Translations under genes and position numbers: made by a program
Source: Cognatitamlana onchidii
GTDB taxonomy: Bacteria > Bacteroidota > Bacteroidia > Flavobacteriales > Flavobacteriaceae
Reading direction: 5' to 3'
Length of the DNA: 64,000 nt
NCBI RefSeq assembly: GCF_004804355.1
Contig: NZ_SRWZ01000001.1
Span: 682,001-746,000, forward strand
In this document: piece by piece, positions 43,275-51,532 of the stretch
Position numbering within the stretch: position 1 is the stretch's first letter
How the letters are laid out: every line of letters starts with the position of its first letter
Notes under the pieces: generated by a model
What the model was told of the DNA's origin: nothing
Database searches by the model: none
The model's input: only the letters and a program-made list of their open reading frames with translations

Positions 43275-43528
43275 AGTTTACATTTTTAATGGTACTTATT
43301 TCAATTTTAGAGATTTTGTCTCTTACAATGCAGTTTCCTTACTTTGTAGAGCAAAATAACGCCAACCATTTAAAACAAAATGTAACAATTGTTTCACAAA
43401 AACTATTGGTTTGATAAAACTTTTAGGATAGAAATGTTAACTTTAGTCTATGTTAAAGTCGCAATGAGTTTTTACTTGGAAGAGCTCTAACAAAAAGAAA
43501 AATATCGTTAAAATATTTATAAATCATT

Positions 43529-44092
43529 ATGACAAAACACAGATGTGCATGGTGCCAAGGAGATTCTCTATATGAAGCTTATCATGATGAGGAATGGGGC
43601 GTTCCTGTATATGATGATGAAACACTATTTGAATTTCTTATTCTTGAAACATTTCAAGCTGGATTAAGCTGGATAACCGTTCTTAGAAAACGTGAAAATT
43701 TTAGAAAAGCCTTTGATAATTTTGATTACAAAAAAATTGCGCAGTACGATCAAAATAAAATAGTCGATTTGCTTGCAGATACTGGTATAATAAGGAACAA
43801 ACTAAAAGTGAATGCCACAGTTACCAACGCACAAGCTTTCATTAAAATTCAGGAAGAATTTGGAAGCTTTAGTAAGTATATTTGGCAATTTACTAATGGG
43901 CAACCCATTAAAAACTCATTTAAATCTATTAAAGACATCCCGGCAAATACGGCGTTGAGCGACACTATTAGTAAAGACCTTAAAAAGAGAGGTTTTAAAT
44001 TTGTGGGTACTACCGTGGTTTATGCACATATGCAAGCTACAGGTATGGTAAATGATCATGAAACGAGCTGTTTTAGATATGAACAAGTTTAG
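43529..44092 (+). CDS. tag: DNA-3-methyladenine glycosylase I
   Basis: A 187-residue Tag glycosylase. The zinc site is formed by RCAWC at the start and the C-terminal HETSC with a nearby H (ATGMVNDHETSCFRY). YHDEEWGVPVYDD and ETFQAGLSWITVLRKRENFR are the signature of the base pocket. It removes 3-methyladenine from alkylated DNA. It overlaps the start of the next gene by 14 bp. Confidence 0.97.
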   Translation: MTKHRCAWCQGDSLYEAYHDEEWGVPVYDDETLFEFLILETFQAGLSWITVLRKRENFRKAFDNFDYKKIAQYDQNKIVDLLADTGIIRNKLKVNATVTNAQAFIKIQEEFGSFSKYIWQFTNGQPIKNSFKSIKDIPANTALSDTISKDLKKRGFKFVGTTVVYAHMQATGMVNDHETSCFRYEQV

Positions 44093-44657
44093 CCTTATAT
44101 TTTTGCTGTGTTGTTTTTCGCTATCATTTTCACAATCAAAAAATGAAAGAGAAGAGCGCATCCCTTCATCCGAATTTCCGGAAGAAGCACACCGATATTT
44201 TAATGGTATTACAGACAAGGTAAACTACCTGAAATTTTATAGAGAAACCGACGGTGACAAAAAAAGTTATGAAGCAAAATTTAAACTCAATAAATTATAC
44301 TACAGTGTTGAGTTTAGCACAGAAGGCGTTTTAGAAGATATTGAAATCATTATCAAAAAGAAGCATATCCCAAAACCTGTTTTAGAACAAATAGAACACT
44401 ATCTAGACACTAACTTTGAGAGGTCTAGGTTTATTAAAATTCAGAAAAAATACGTTAATAACACATCAAAAAACGACAAACAATTCATTGATTATATCAT
44501 TGAAAACCCAGAAAGTATAAACACACATTATGAGATTATAGCTGAAACAAAATCAAGAAACGACCACCAGTTAAGGGAATTAACCTTTACTAATTTAGGA
44601 GAGTTTAAAAAATCTAGAAAAGTATCATCGTCGTCTTATGAACATGCCTTGTATTAA
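44079..44657 (+). CDS. Secreted hypothetical protein
   Basis: About 192 residues from the ATG at 44079, overlapping the tag gene end. A signal peptide (about residues 1-18, ending SFSQ) leads to a soluble, charged domain with two strand-helix units. The pattern KSYEAKFKLNKLYYSVEFSTEGVLEDIEI looks like a PepSY-type repeat but I cannot confirm it. The next gene, a DUF2490 outer-membrane protein, overlaps by 20 bp, so the two are probably translated together and may act together in the envelope. Confidence 0.65.
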   Translation: MNKFSLIFLLCCFSLSFSQSKNEREERIPSSEFPEEAHRYFNGITDKVNYLKFYRETDGDKKSYEAKFKLNKLYYSVEFSTEGVLEDIEIIIKKKHIPKPVLEQIEHYLDTNFERSRFIKIQKKYVNNTSKNDKQFIDYIIENPESINTHYEIIAETKSRNDHQLRELTFTNLGEFKKSRKVSSSSYEHALY

Positions 44658-45324
44658 AGCGTTATTTTTTTCTCTTCTATTCACCTGTTCATTAAAAGTA
44701 TTAGGGCAGAGTAATTTTGTAGGAACTGGTGAAACAGGTTTTACTTTAAAACATCGGGTTTCAAAAAAATATAGTATGGCATTTCTGATAAGAAATAGAT
44801 ATATGCTTTATAAAGACAGAAACTTTGAATATGATAATCGACAACTGCATTTCATCCATTTCTCTACGTATAATTTTAACTACACACATAGCTTAAGCTT
44901 AGGTCTAGATTATAGGAATCAAGAACTTTTTGAAATTGGGGTGAACGAGTTCCGCATCACGGAACAGTTTAACTATATAAAACAAAAGCTAGGAGTAAGG
45001 TACGGACACCGAGTAAGAGCAGAACAGCGGTTTATAGAAAACCAAACATTTTACAGGCAGCGCTATAGGTTTGCCGTTGATTTTCCTGTGAATGGTGAAA
45101 AGTTGGATATTGGAGAGGCTTATTTAATATTTTCAACCGAAGCTTTGTGGAGTGTTTCTAAAACCTTAAAACCCTTCTTCGAACAAAGGTTAACCTCGCA
45201 AATTGGTTGGCAATTACTAGAGAGCCTAAAACTTCAAATAGGATTGGATTATAGACTAGAAGCGTTTAACATTGCTAGCATCCATAATCTCTTTGTACTA
45301 ACGTCTGCCATACTAAAAATATAG
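44638..45324 (+). CDS. DUF2490 outer-membrane beta-barrel protein
   Basis: A 228-residue protein with a signal peptide (ending near VLGQS) followed by alternating amphipathic strands rich in aromatic residues and arginine, such as HRVRAEQRFIENQTFYRQRYRFAV. This matches DUF2490 and suggests a small outer-membrane barrel. No ligand is known. It overlaps the preceding secreted-protein gene by 20 bp. Confidence 0.78.
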   Translation: MNMPCIKALFFSLLFTCSLKVLGQSNFVGTGETGFTLKHRVSKKYSMAFLIRNRYMLYKDRNFEYDNRQLHFIHFSTYNFNYTHSLSLGLDYRNQELFEIGVNEFRITEQFNYIKQKLGVRYGHRVRAEQRFIENQTFYRQRYRFAVDFPVNGEKLDIGEAYLIFSTEALWSVSKTLKPFFEQRLTSQIGWQLLESLKLQIGLDYRLEAFNIASIHNLFVLTSAILKI

Positions 45325-45343
45325 CCCCTAAATATTTGCTCTA

Positions 45344-46171
45344 TTACTCCATAACTTTCAGCTTTGCTAATGGAGCCATTCTAACTTTATTTAAATGCAA
45401 AACACCGTTAACTACTGTATAATTATCTGCTTTTTGAAGCACCTCCATAAATTGAGTAGCTCGCTCCATATTATCACATGCCATAAGCGTATTCATCATT
45501 TGTCCTATTTCTATCCTACCATTTGGTTTAAGTGTATAACCCCCTGAAAACAAATTGCAACTATTATTACCAGACATTCTGGCGTTGTTAGAATCAAAAA
45601 TTACAAACGCTGGTTTCTTATCTTTTGAAAACTTAACTTCTTGCCCCATAAGTTCGATAAGCTGCCATTTTTTATTTTCTAAATTTGAATCACTAAAATT
45701 TTTCATAAGTCTATACATTTCTGCTAGATCTCCTTTTATTAGATTTCCTGCTTTATCTAAATGAAATAACTGGTTTTCTCCAACTTTATATTTTTGACCT
45801 CTGTCTCCTTCTCCAATGGTAATTACGGAACCTGATTCGTCCCAAACAAAGGAGCCCTTATCACTAAAAAAACCAGCTGTTTTACCCAGATAATCTATGG
45901 ATCTTTCAAATTTATTATCTGCCAATAAGGTAATACTGGTTTTTATTCCTTCGCAGTCTGCACATGGTATAACGCCCTTATAAACGCCCTCCCAATCAAG
46001 GGACACCTTACTATTATGAGCACCTGCTTGACTTGCTTTAACACTTTGATTTCCCTTATTGCCAACTAAATTATCTTCGTTTAAACCGTTTCCCTTCTTA
46101 GACTTATCGCTGCAGCCTAAAACTGTAATAAGTAAAAGGAAACAAGAACTTATTTGAAATATTCTTTTCAT
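45344..46171 (-). CDS. NlpE-like and META-domain lipoprotein
   Basis: About 275 residues from the ATG at 46171. The lipobox is in VLGCSD. An NlpE N-terminal-like domain follows (WEGVYKGVIPCADCEGIKT, with CxxC), then from about residue 170 a META/HslJ domain with NSCNLFSGGYTL and the TLMACDNMERATQF motif. In E. coli NlpE reports envelope stress and copper; HslJ is linked to heat shock. A second META lipoprotein gene lies 36 bp upstream, so they may form an operon. Confidence 0.85.
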   Translation of the reverse strand: MKRIFQISSCFLLLITVLGCSDKSKKGNGLNEDNLVGNKGNQSVKASQAGAHNSKVSLDWEGVYKGVIPCADCEGIKTSITLLADNKFERSIDYLGKTAGFFSDKGSFVWDESGSVITIGEGDRGQKYKVGENQLFHLDKAGNLIKGDLAEMYRLMKNFSDSNLENKKWQLIELMGQEVKFSKDKKPAFVIFDSNNARMSGNNSCNLFSGGYTLKPNGRIEIGQMMNTLMACDNMERATQFMEVLQKADNYTVVNGVLHLNKVRMAPLAKLKVME

Positions 46172-46207
46172 AAAATATGTGTTTTTTCTGTTTGTTAACG
46201 ACAAAAA

Positions 46208-46879
46208 TTAATCTGTTTTTTTAAAAACCAACAAAACTTCTTCATCCTGAAACACAAAAAGTTTGCCTTTTTCAACCTTATACGTATTAGATTTCATAAG
46301 AAGTTCCATATACTTGAAAGACCAACTATCGTTTGGACATGCCATCTTAGTAGATATAGCTAATCCAAAACCTATTTGTGAATCATTCAGAGTTTCTAAG
46401 GTTCCACTGTAATTATTACAGCCGTCGTTTCCCAAATAACTTTTGGCATTAATATTAATTTCTAAAACAGGCAATCTATCAAATACATCGGAAGCTGACT
46501 GAACTTCCAACTTATCTAAAACCCAAATGTCATTGACAGCAAATCGAGTATCTTGCTCTTTACTAATAAGTTTAACCAAGGTATACTTTAATGATGAACC
46601 ATCTGCAGGAATTAAATCTTTTGGAATAGTCTCTACAACAACTTCAATGGTGTAAAGAAAACCTGGTTCGAAAGTAAACCCTTCAATGGTAGAGTAAAAA
46701 TTAGACCAGTTAACATCTACTCCTTGCTCCTTTACCTGTAAACATGACATAGGGGCCACACCTGTGCATGGCACTTTAAAGCTATTTACCATAAAGGTTT
46801 TAGTATGATTCTTATTACTAGACGAACAAGAAACCAAAATGAAACTAAAAACAATAAGCAAACCTTTTAATATTTTCAT
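46208..46879 (-). CDS. DUF4377 and META-domain lipoprotein
   Basis: A 223-residue lipoprotein with lipobox LVSCSS. An N-terminal DUF4377 part (VNSFKVPCTGVAPMSCLQVK, two cysteines) is followed by a META domain with GNDGCNNYSGTLE and TKMACPNDSWSFKYME. Both META proteins here share the pattern NxCN...MAC. The gene lies between aat and the NlpE/META gene with short gaps, so envelope-stress roles are possible. Function not established. Confidence 0.85.
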   Translation of the reverse strand: MKILKGLLIVFSFILVSCSSSNKNHTKTFMVNSFKVPCTGVAPMSCLQVKEQGVDVNWSNFYSTIEGFTFEPGFLYTIEVVVETIPKDLIPADGSSLKYTLVKLISKEQDTRFAVNDIWVLDKLEVQSASDVFDRLPVLEININAKSYLGNDGCNNYSGTLETLNDSQIGFGLAISTKMACPNDSWSFKYMELLMKSNTYKVEKGKLFVFQDEEVLLVFKKTD

Positions 46880-46902
46880 GATAGCTATTATAAATTGTTT
46901 AA

Positions 46903-47526
46903 CTATAAATAACTTAAGAACTCTTCTCGAGAAAGCGCTTCTGCGCCCAAACTTTCAAGATGTTTGGTATATACCTGACAGTCAAAAAGTTTATAAGTTG
47001 ATTGTTGTATAAAAGTAATTAATCCTACTTTACTGGCATTACTTATTTTTGAAAACATACTCTCTCCACAAAACACACCATTTCCTAAATCGACCCCATA
47101 TAAACCACCAACCAAGGCCTCTTCATACCATACCTCAACGGACTTAACGTAACCTAACGCATATAGTTTCGTATAAGCTTCGATCATTTTTTGTGTTATC
47201 CATGTACCGTTTTGCCCTAACCGCTTAATACCAGCACATTGCGTTATAACTGCTTTAAAATTTTGGTTAATGGTTACTTTATATCGTTTATTCCTTAAAA
47301 CTTGTTTCATACTTTTTGAAACTTTAAGTTTTTCAGGAAACAGCACAAATCTGGGATTCGGAGACCACCACAATATGGGGGTATCTATTTCAAACCATGG
47401 AAAAATACCACTTCGATAAGCCAATAATAACCGTTTTACAGATAAATCTCCACCAATAGCAAGCATGCCATCGTCGGTAGCTTCTTCAACCTTTGGAAAC
47501 CATAATTCATCTGATAAATAATACAT
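46903..47526 (-). CDS. aat: Leucyl/phenylalanyl-tRNA-protein transferase
   Basis: A 207-residue N-end-rule transferase. The signature runs DGMLAIGGDLSVKRLLLAYRSGIFPWF near the start, then WWSPNPRFVL, and GGLYGVDLGNGVFCGESMFS. It attaches Leu or Phe to proteins with N-terminal Lys or Arg. The transcription terminator of the upstream DUF3127 gene ends only about 15 bp before the ATG, so there is little room for a separate promoter. Confidence 0.96.
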   Translation of the reverse strand: MYYLSDELWFPKVEEATDDGMLAIGGDLSVKRLLLAYRSGIFPWFEIDTPILWWSPNPRFVLFPEKLKVSKSMKQVLRNKRYKVTINQNFKAVITQCAGIKRLGQNGTWITQKMIEAYTKLYALGYVKSVEVWYEEALVGGLYGVDLGNGVFCGESMFSKISNASKVGLITFIQQSTYKLFDCQVYTKHLESLGAEALSREEFLSYL

Positions 47527-47541
47527 GTTAATAAAAATAAA

Positions 47542-47574
47542 AAAACCTCAATATTATGAACATATTGAGGTTTT
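47542..47574 (-). terminator. Terminator between DUF3127 and aat
   Basis: A 13-bp perfect stem (47542-47554 and 47562-47574) with a 7-base loop is followed on the minus strand by a long T-run that reaches within about 10 bp of the aat ATG. Confidence 0.85.
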
Positions 47575-47592
47575 AATTAACACTTTATTGCC

Positions 47593-47970
47593 CTAAAAAG
47601 GCAAGTCGTCATGATCGTCTTCCTTTAAATCTCCAGCAGGTTCGAAAGCATCAGCTGGTGGTACAGGAGGCATATTTGCACCAGAAGCCTCTGCCTGCAG
47701 TGCCTCTATTCTCCAACCTTGAATAGAATTAAAATACTTCGTTTCTCCTTGTGGATTTACCCATTCTCTCCCTCTTAAGTTAATGTTTATTTTTACCTGT
47801 TGGCCAACTTGATAATTGTTCAACAAATCTGTTTTATCTTGTACAAACTCCACCATAATATGCTGTGGGTATTGTTCTTCAGTAGTTACTACAATTTCTC
47901 TTTTTCTAAACCCATTACTTCCAAAAGTTTGAGTTTCTCCAATCATTTTTATTCTTCCTTGAACTTCCAT
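47593..47970 (-). CDS. DUF3127 protein with SSB-like acidic tip
   Basis: A 125-residue protein. The first 95 residues are beta-rich and match DUF3127, with GKxxxI-like strands and KININLRGREWVNPQGETKYFNSIQGWRIE, a pattern like an OB fold. The tail after residue 100 is proline-rich and ends DDHDDLPF, like the DDDIPF tip by which single-strand-binding proteins recruit partners. So it may bind single-stranded nucleic acid. There is no experimental function known to me. Confidence 0.85.
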   Translation of the reverse strand: MEVQGRIKMIGETQTFGSNGFRKREIVVTTEEQYPQHIMVEFVQDKTDLLNNYQVGQQVKININLRGREWVNPQGETKYFNSIQGWRIEALQAEASGANMPPVPPADAFEPAGDLKEDDHDDLPF

Positions 47971-48000
47971 TTACTAATAATTTATAATTGTTTTATTCTG

Positions 48001-48870
48001 TTAACTTAATAATACTTTCCATGCGCTTTGAACATCACCAAAGCTTAAATAATTTCTCGCCAATTTATGTTTCTCCCTATGAGTGGCCGTTTTTATATTA
48101 GGATAACGTCCTCCTACTTCTTTTACAAAAGTTTGTACGCTTAACTGGTCAGGCAAAGCTTCCACATTACCCAACATTCCTAAATCATTTCCTGTTAGTA
48201 CCATACTCTGCTTTACGTGCTCAGGCAAACTATCAACACCTATACCTTTTGAGGCAACTGGTTTTGGTATTTCAAAAAAACCTTTCCTCGCTCTTGTATA
48301 AAAACTACCTCCAGCTCTAGCTACTAAATCTAACTTTTTTTGATTGATCTCTTCATTTTCATCTAAAACCTCATCATCAATGTGTAATTTAACAACCTCG
48401 CATATCACTAAATTCCCTGCACCACCCTCTTTTCCTAATGCCACAATATCCTGAACCTTACATTCAAACTGAATAGGCGATTCGGCCACTCTAAACGGCT
48501 TAACCATTTCAGATTTTAACATGGTTAATCCTGCTTTATCAAACTCGTTTACCCCGGCTGCATATTCTGTACTACTCAAGGACATTTGATGTACAATGTC
48601 ATAATTCACCACGTTTATTACAACTTCCTTTACTTCTATTACATTGTGCAACGTATGCTTTGTTGAGTTGTCTCGAACCCTTCTAGCTGGTGAAAAAACC
48701 AGTATTGCCGGATTAGCGCTAAACACATTAAAAAAACTAAATGGTGATAAATTAGGGTTGCCTTTTAAATCAATGGTACTAGCAAAAGCAATTGGTCTTG
48801 GAGCAACTGAACTTAGCAAATAGCTATGTAATTTACTAGTTGACAAGCTTTTTGGATCAATTGAAGGCAT
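48001..48870 (-). CDS. Flavin reductase-like domain protein
   Basis: A 289-residue protein with an N-terminal flavin reductase-like (DIM6/NTAB) domain: VAPRPIAFASTIDLKGNPNLSPFSFFN is the FMN-binding part. It binds FMN and probably reduces flavin or a related substrate with NAD(P)H. The last 100 residues extend beyond the core. A -7 element at 48890-48897 gives a leader of about 15 nt. The partner is unknown. Confidence 0.88.
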   Translation of the reverse strand: MPSIDPKSLSTSKLHSYLLSSVAPRPIAFASTIDLKGNPNLSPFSFFNVFSANPAILVFSPARRVRDNSTKHTLHNVIEVKEVVINVVNYDIVHQMSLSSTEYAAGVNEFDKAGLTMLKSEMVKPFRVAESPIQFECKVQDIVALGKEGGAGNLVICEVVKLHIDDEVLDENEEINQKKLDLVARAGGSFYTRARKGFFEIPKPVASKGIGVDSLPEHVKQSMVLTGNDLGMLGNVEALPDQLSVQTFVKEVGGRYPNIKTATHREKHKLARNYLSFGDVQSAWKVLLS

Positions 48871-48889
48871 TTAACACACTATGTTTCTA

Positions 48890-48897
48890 CAAATGTA
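48890..48897 (-). promoter_or_regulatory. -7 promoter element for the flavin-reductase-like gene
   Basis: Minus-strand TACATTTG; predicted start near 48885. Confidence 0.5.
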
Positions 48898-48992
48898 ATT
48901 AAACTGTAACGCATCTAAAAACTGATTTACTAACATCTTGCGCAATAATATTAACAGATTTACATTATATTACAAATTAAATTAAATTGTTC

Positions 48993-50147
48993 ATGATTTT
49001 TATAAAACATAGCAATCTATTTAGATGGATTATAATTCTTGCCTCTTTCACCGTGGTCTCGTTAATTCTTTGGAAAACATATGAATTTTTTCAACATTTT
49101 AAAGAAGAAGAACGCACCAAAATGGAGATTTGGTCATTTGCTCAAACAGAATTAATTAACTCCGACGTTAATACCAATCTTGATCTTACTCTAAAGATTT
49201 TAAATAGTAACTCCACCACACCCGTACTTGAAATTAACAGTGACGGAAGTGTTGGAAGTCACTTGAATATTGACGATTCTAAACTTGACAACAAGAAGTT
49301 TATTGATAAACTCGTGACCCAATTTAAGGATGAAAACACACCTATTGAAGTTGCTTTTGGTGGAAAACTAAACAGTACTATTTACTATGGGAACTCTCCA
49401 TTGCTAAACAAATTAAAATATTACCCTTTAGCCTTACTTCTTATCGTTTTTCTTTTTGGCGCCGTTATTTTCTTCTTTTACAGTAGTACTAAAAATGCCA
49501 CTCAAAACAAGTTATGGTCGGGTATGGCAAAGGAAACCGCTCACCAAATAGGCACTCCTTTATCTTCCCTAATTGGCTGGACCGAAATACTAAAGACCGA
49601 GCATGTAAACTCTGAATATATTGTTGAAATAGAAAAAGATATTAACCGCCTTAAAACTATTACTGAACGTTTTAGTAAAATTGGATCCTTACCAACTTTA
49701 GAAAAAGCCGACATAATAAAAGAAACTGTCGAGTCGTATGATTACTTAAAGGCTAGGTCTTCTAAACTTATTGACTTTGAAATTGATACGCCTAAAGATG
49801 AAATCTTCATAGATCTTAATAGACAACTTTATAGTTGGGCAATTGAAAATCTTGTAAAAAATGCCATTGATGCTATGAAAGGCAGAGGAAAACTCTCTGT
49901 TAAAATTACATCATCAGACAACTTCGTACGGATAACCGTTAAAGACACTGGAAAAGGTATTTCTAAGAAACACTTCTCTAAGATTTTTGAACCTGGATTC
50001 ACCACTAAAAAAAGAGGCTGGGGACTGGGATTATCCTTAACAAGGCGCATCATTGAAGATTTTCATAATGGCAAAATAAAAGTCCTCGAATCTGAAAAAA
50101 ACAAAGGTTCTACCATACAAATAAGCTTGCGACATAATACTTTATAA
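48993..50147 (+). CDS. Orphan sensor histidine kinase
   Basis: About 384 residues from the ATG at 48993; a TTG at 48987 is less likely. Two transmembrane segments (about residues 10-30 and 145-165) enclose an extracytoplasmic domain of roughly 110 residues. The H box reads ETAHQIGTPLSSLIGW, an unusual form with Gln-Ile-Gly after His. HATPase motifs follow: ENLVKNAIDAM, DTGKGIS and GWGLGLSLTRRI. No response regulator is adjacent. It is followed after 2 bp by a small zinc-ribbon protein. Confidence 0.9.
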   Translation: MIFIKHSNLFRWIIILASFTVVSLILWKTYEFFQHFKEEERTKMEIWSFAQTELINSDVNTNLDLTLKILNSNSTTPVLEINSDGSVGSHLNIDDSKLDNKKFIDKLVTQFKDENTPIEVAFGGKLNSTIYYGNSPLLNKLKYYPLALLLIVFLFGAVIFFFYSSTKNATQNKLWSGMAKETAHQIGTPLSSLIGWTEILKTEHVNSEYIVEIEKDINRLKTITERFSKIGSLPTLEKADIIKETVESYDYLKARSSKLIDFEIDTPKDEIFIDLNRQLYSWAIENLVKNAIDAMKGRGKLSVKITSSDNFVRITVKDTGKGISKKHFSKIFEPGFTTKKRGWGLGLSLTRRIIEDFHNGKIKVLESEKNKGSTIQISLRHNTL

Positions 50148-50149
50148 CC

Positions 50150-50488
50150 ATGATCGAAAAGTTTGTAGATATAAAAGAAGTTTCGCTAAACAACAACTGC
50201 CCTGAATGTTTCAGTAAAGAAGGACTGCGTCTAAAATTTAGTCAAAAAATTGTTGAGACTCGATTTTACAAGTCTATTACCTCAAGCATTAAGTACGACC
50301 TGTTTTGTAAAAACTGTAATACAACTATTTACCCTGTGCAATGGACACAGGATATTGAACAAGTTGTTGAATACCAGCAAAAGGCATTCAAGCCTAAACA
50401 AAACTCTACGTTTATAAAAAAATTAACTTGGGTGTTGGTGGGAGTAAAAATAGCGTTTATTTCATTGCTACTGCTCGCTTTCTTTTAA
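50150..50488 (+). CDS. Small zinc-ribbon protein with C-terminal membrane helix
   Basis: A 112-residue protein with two cysteine pairs, CPEC near residue 18 and CKNC near residue 55, that look like a zinc ribbon, and a C-terminal hydrophobic helix that would anchor it in the membrane. I do not recognise the family. It starts 2 bp after the orphan histidine kinase stop, so it probably works with the kinase. The 3' end overlaps the convergent HIT gene by 4 bp. Confidence 0.65.
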   Translation: MIEKFVDIKEVSLNNNCPECFSKEGLRLKFSQKIVETRFYKSITSSIKYDLFCKNCNTTIYPVQWTQDIEQVVEYQQKAFKPKQNSTFIKKLTWVLVGVKIAFISLLLLAFF

Positions 50489-50883
50489 AGCTTTCTATAC
50501 TCGACATATATAGCCTTTGCCAATTCCTGAAATTCTTCAGGAGACAAACTTGCTTTGTGAATAAACCTTGCATCATCCATAAAATTTAAAGGAATAAGAT
50601 GAACATGCACATGTGGCACCTCTAAACCAATAACACTTAACCCAATTCTATCACAAGAAACCACTTTTTTAAGAGCTAAAGCCACTTGTCTTGAAAAAGA
50701 CATTAATCCGTTATAAGTAACTTCATCCAAATCAAAAAGTTTATCAACTTCCTTTTTAGGAACACATAGGGTATGGCCTTTTGTATTTGGACTAATATCT
50801 AAAAAAGCAAAAAAATCACCATTTTCAGCAACTTTATAACAAGGAATATCTCCATTGATTATTTTAGTGAAAACAGAAGCCAT
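50485..50883 (-). CDS. HIT-family nucleotide hydrolase
   Basis: A 132-residue HIT protein. The motif HVHVHL at residues 91-96 with NGDFFAFLDISPNTKGHTL is complete, so it belongs to the Hint branch, which hydrolyses AMP-linked conjugates such as adenosine phosphoramidates. It starts 2 bp after greA, so the two form an operon. Confidence 0.93.
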   Translation of the reverse strand: MASVFTKIINGDIPCYKVAENGDFFAFLDISPNTKGHTLCVPKKEVDKLFDLDEVTYNGLMSFSRQVALALKKVVSCDRIGLSVIGLEVPHVHVHLIPLNFMDDARFIHKASLSPEEFQELAKAIYVEYRKL

Positions 50884-50885
50884 AA

Positions 50886-51359
50886 TTACCTCGAAATTTC
50901 TATTACATCAAACTTCATAACCCCATTTGGCACTTGTATTTCGGCTACATCACCTACAGATTTTCCTAATAAACCCTTTCCTATGGGAGAATTAACAGAA
51001 ATTTTACCTGAGGCCAAATCTGCTTCACCATCAGCCACCAAGGTATAAGTCATTTCCATACCATTGGTTTGGTTTTTAATTTTTACTTTTGATAGCACCA
51101 AAGCTTTTGAGGTGTCTAACTGCGATTCATCAATAACGCGTGCTCCAGCCAAAGCATCCTCTAACTTCGATATACGCATTTCTAGCATGCCTTGAGCTTC
51201 TTTAGCAGCATCGTATTCAGCATTTTCACTTAAATCACCTTTATCTCTAGCTTCAGCAATGGCTTTAGATGCTTTTACACGTTCTACATCTTTAAGCTGT
51301 TGTAACTCGTCTCTTAACTTTTTTAATCCTTCTGGTGTATAGTATGATACTTTACTCAT
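50886..51359 (-). CDS. greA: Transcription elongation factor GreA
   Basis: A 157-residue Gre factor with the N-terminal coiled coil carrying the acidic tip GDLSENAEYDAAKEAQG and the C-terminal FKBP-like domain with NSPIGKGLLGKSVGD. It restarts backtracked RNA polymerase by stimulating transcript cleavage. A promoter at 51467-51474 and a hairpin right after the predicted start suggest leader control. The HIT gene follows after 2 bp. Confidence 0.96.
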   Translation of the reverse strand: MSKVSYYTPEGLKKLRDELQQLKDVERVKASKAIAEARDKGDLSENAEYDAAKEAQGMLEMRISKLEDALAGARVIDESQLDTSKALVLSKVKIKNQTNGMEMTYTLVADGEADLASGKISVNSPIGKGLLGKSVGDVAEIQVPNGVMKFDVIEISR

Positions 51360-51440
51360 AACTTCATTGTTTAGTTAATAACAAAATATGCTGAAATAAA
51401 CTCCAGTAAAAACATCTATTGAAGCCTTCAGCAATAAAAA

Positions 51441-51460
51441 AATCCCGTTTTCACGAGATT
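51441..51460 (-). promoter_or_regulatory. Hairpin with T-run in the greA leader
   Basis: The minus strand reads an 8-bp stem (one wobble) with loop GAAA, followed by seven T. It lies right after the predicted start near 51461 and about 80 nt before greA. It could be a 5' stabilising hairpin or an early attenuator. Confidence 0.5.
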
Positions 51461-51466
51461 GAATAA

Positions 51467-51474
51467 CAAATATA
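51467..51474 (-). promoter_or_regulatory. -7 promoter element for greA
   Basis: Minus-strand TATATTTG. The predicted start falls at the first base of the hairpin at 51441-51460. The leader to greA is about 100 nt. Confidence 0.55.
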
Positions 51475-51532
51475 CAAAATATTCCAGTCAATTTACTTTT
51501 TGTTGTAAATTGCCAATCTATTTTTTACACCT

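Noticed and set aside
43275-43528. ATGTTAA direct repeat upstream of tag
   Set aside because: Two copies 16 bases apart in AT-rich DNA can arise by chance; nothing else supports a regulatory site.
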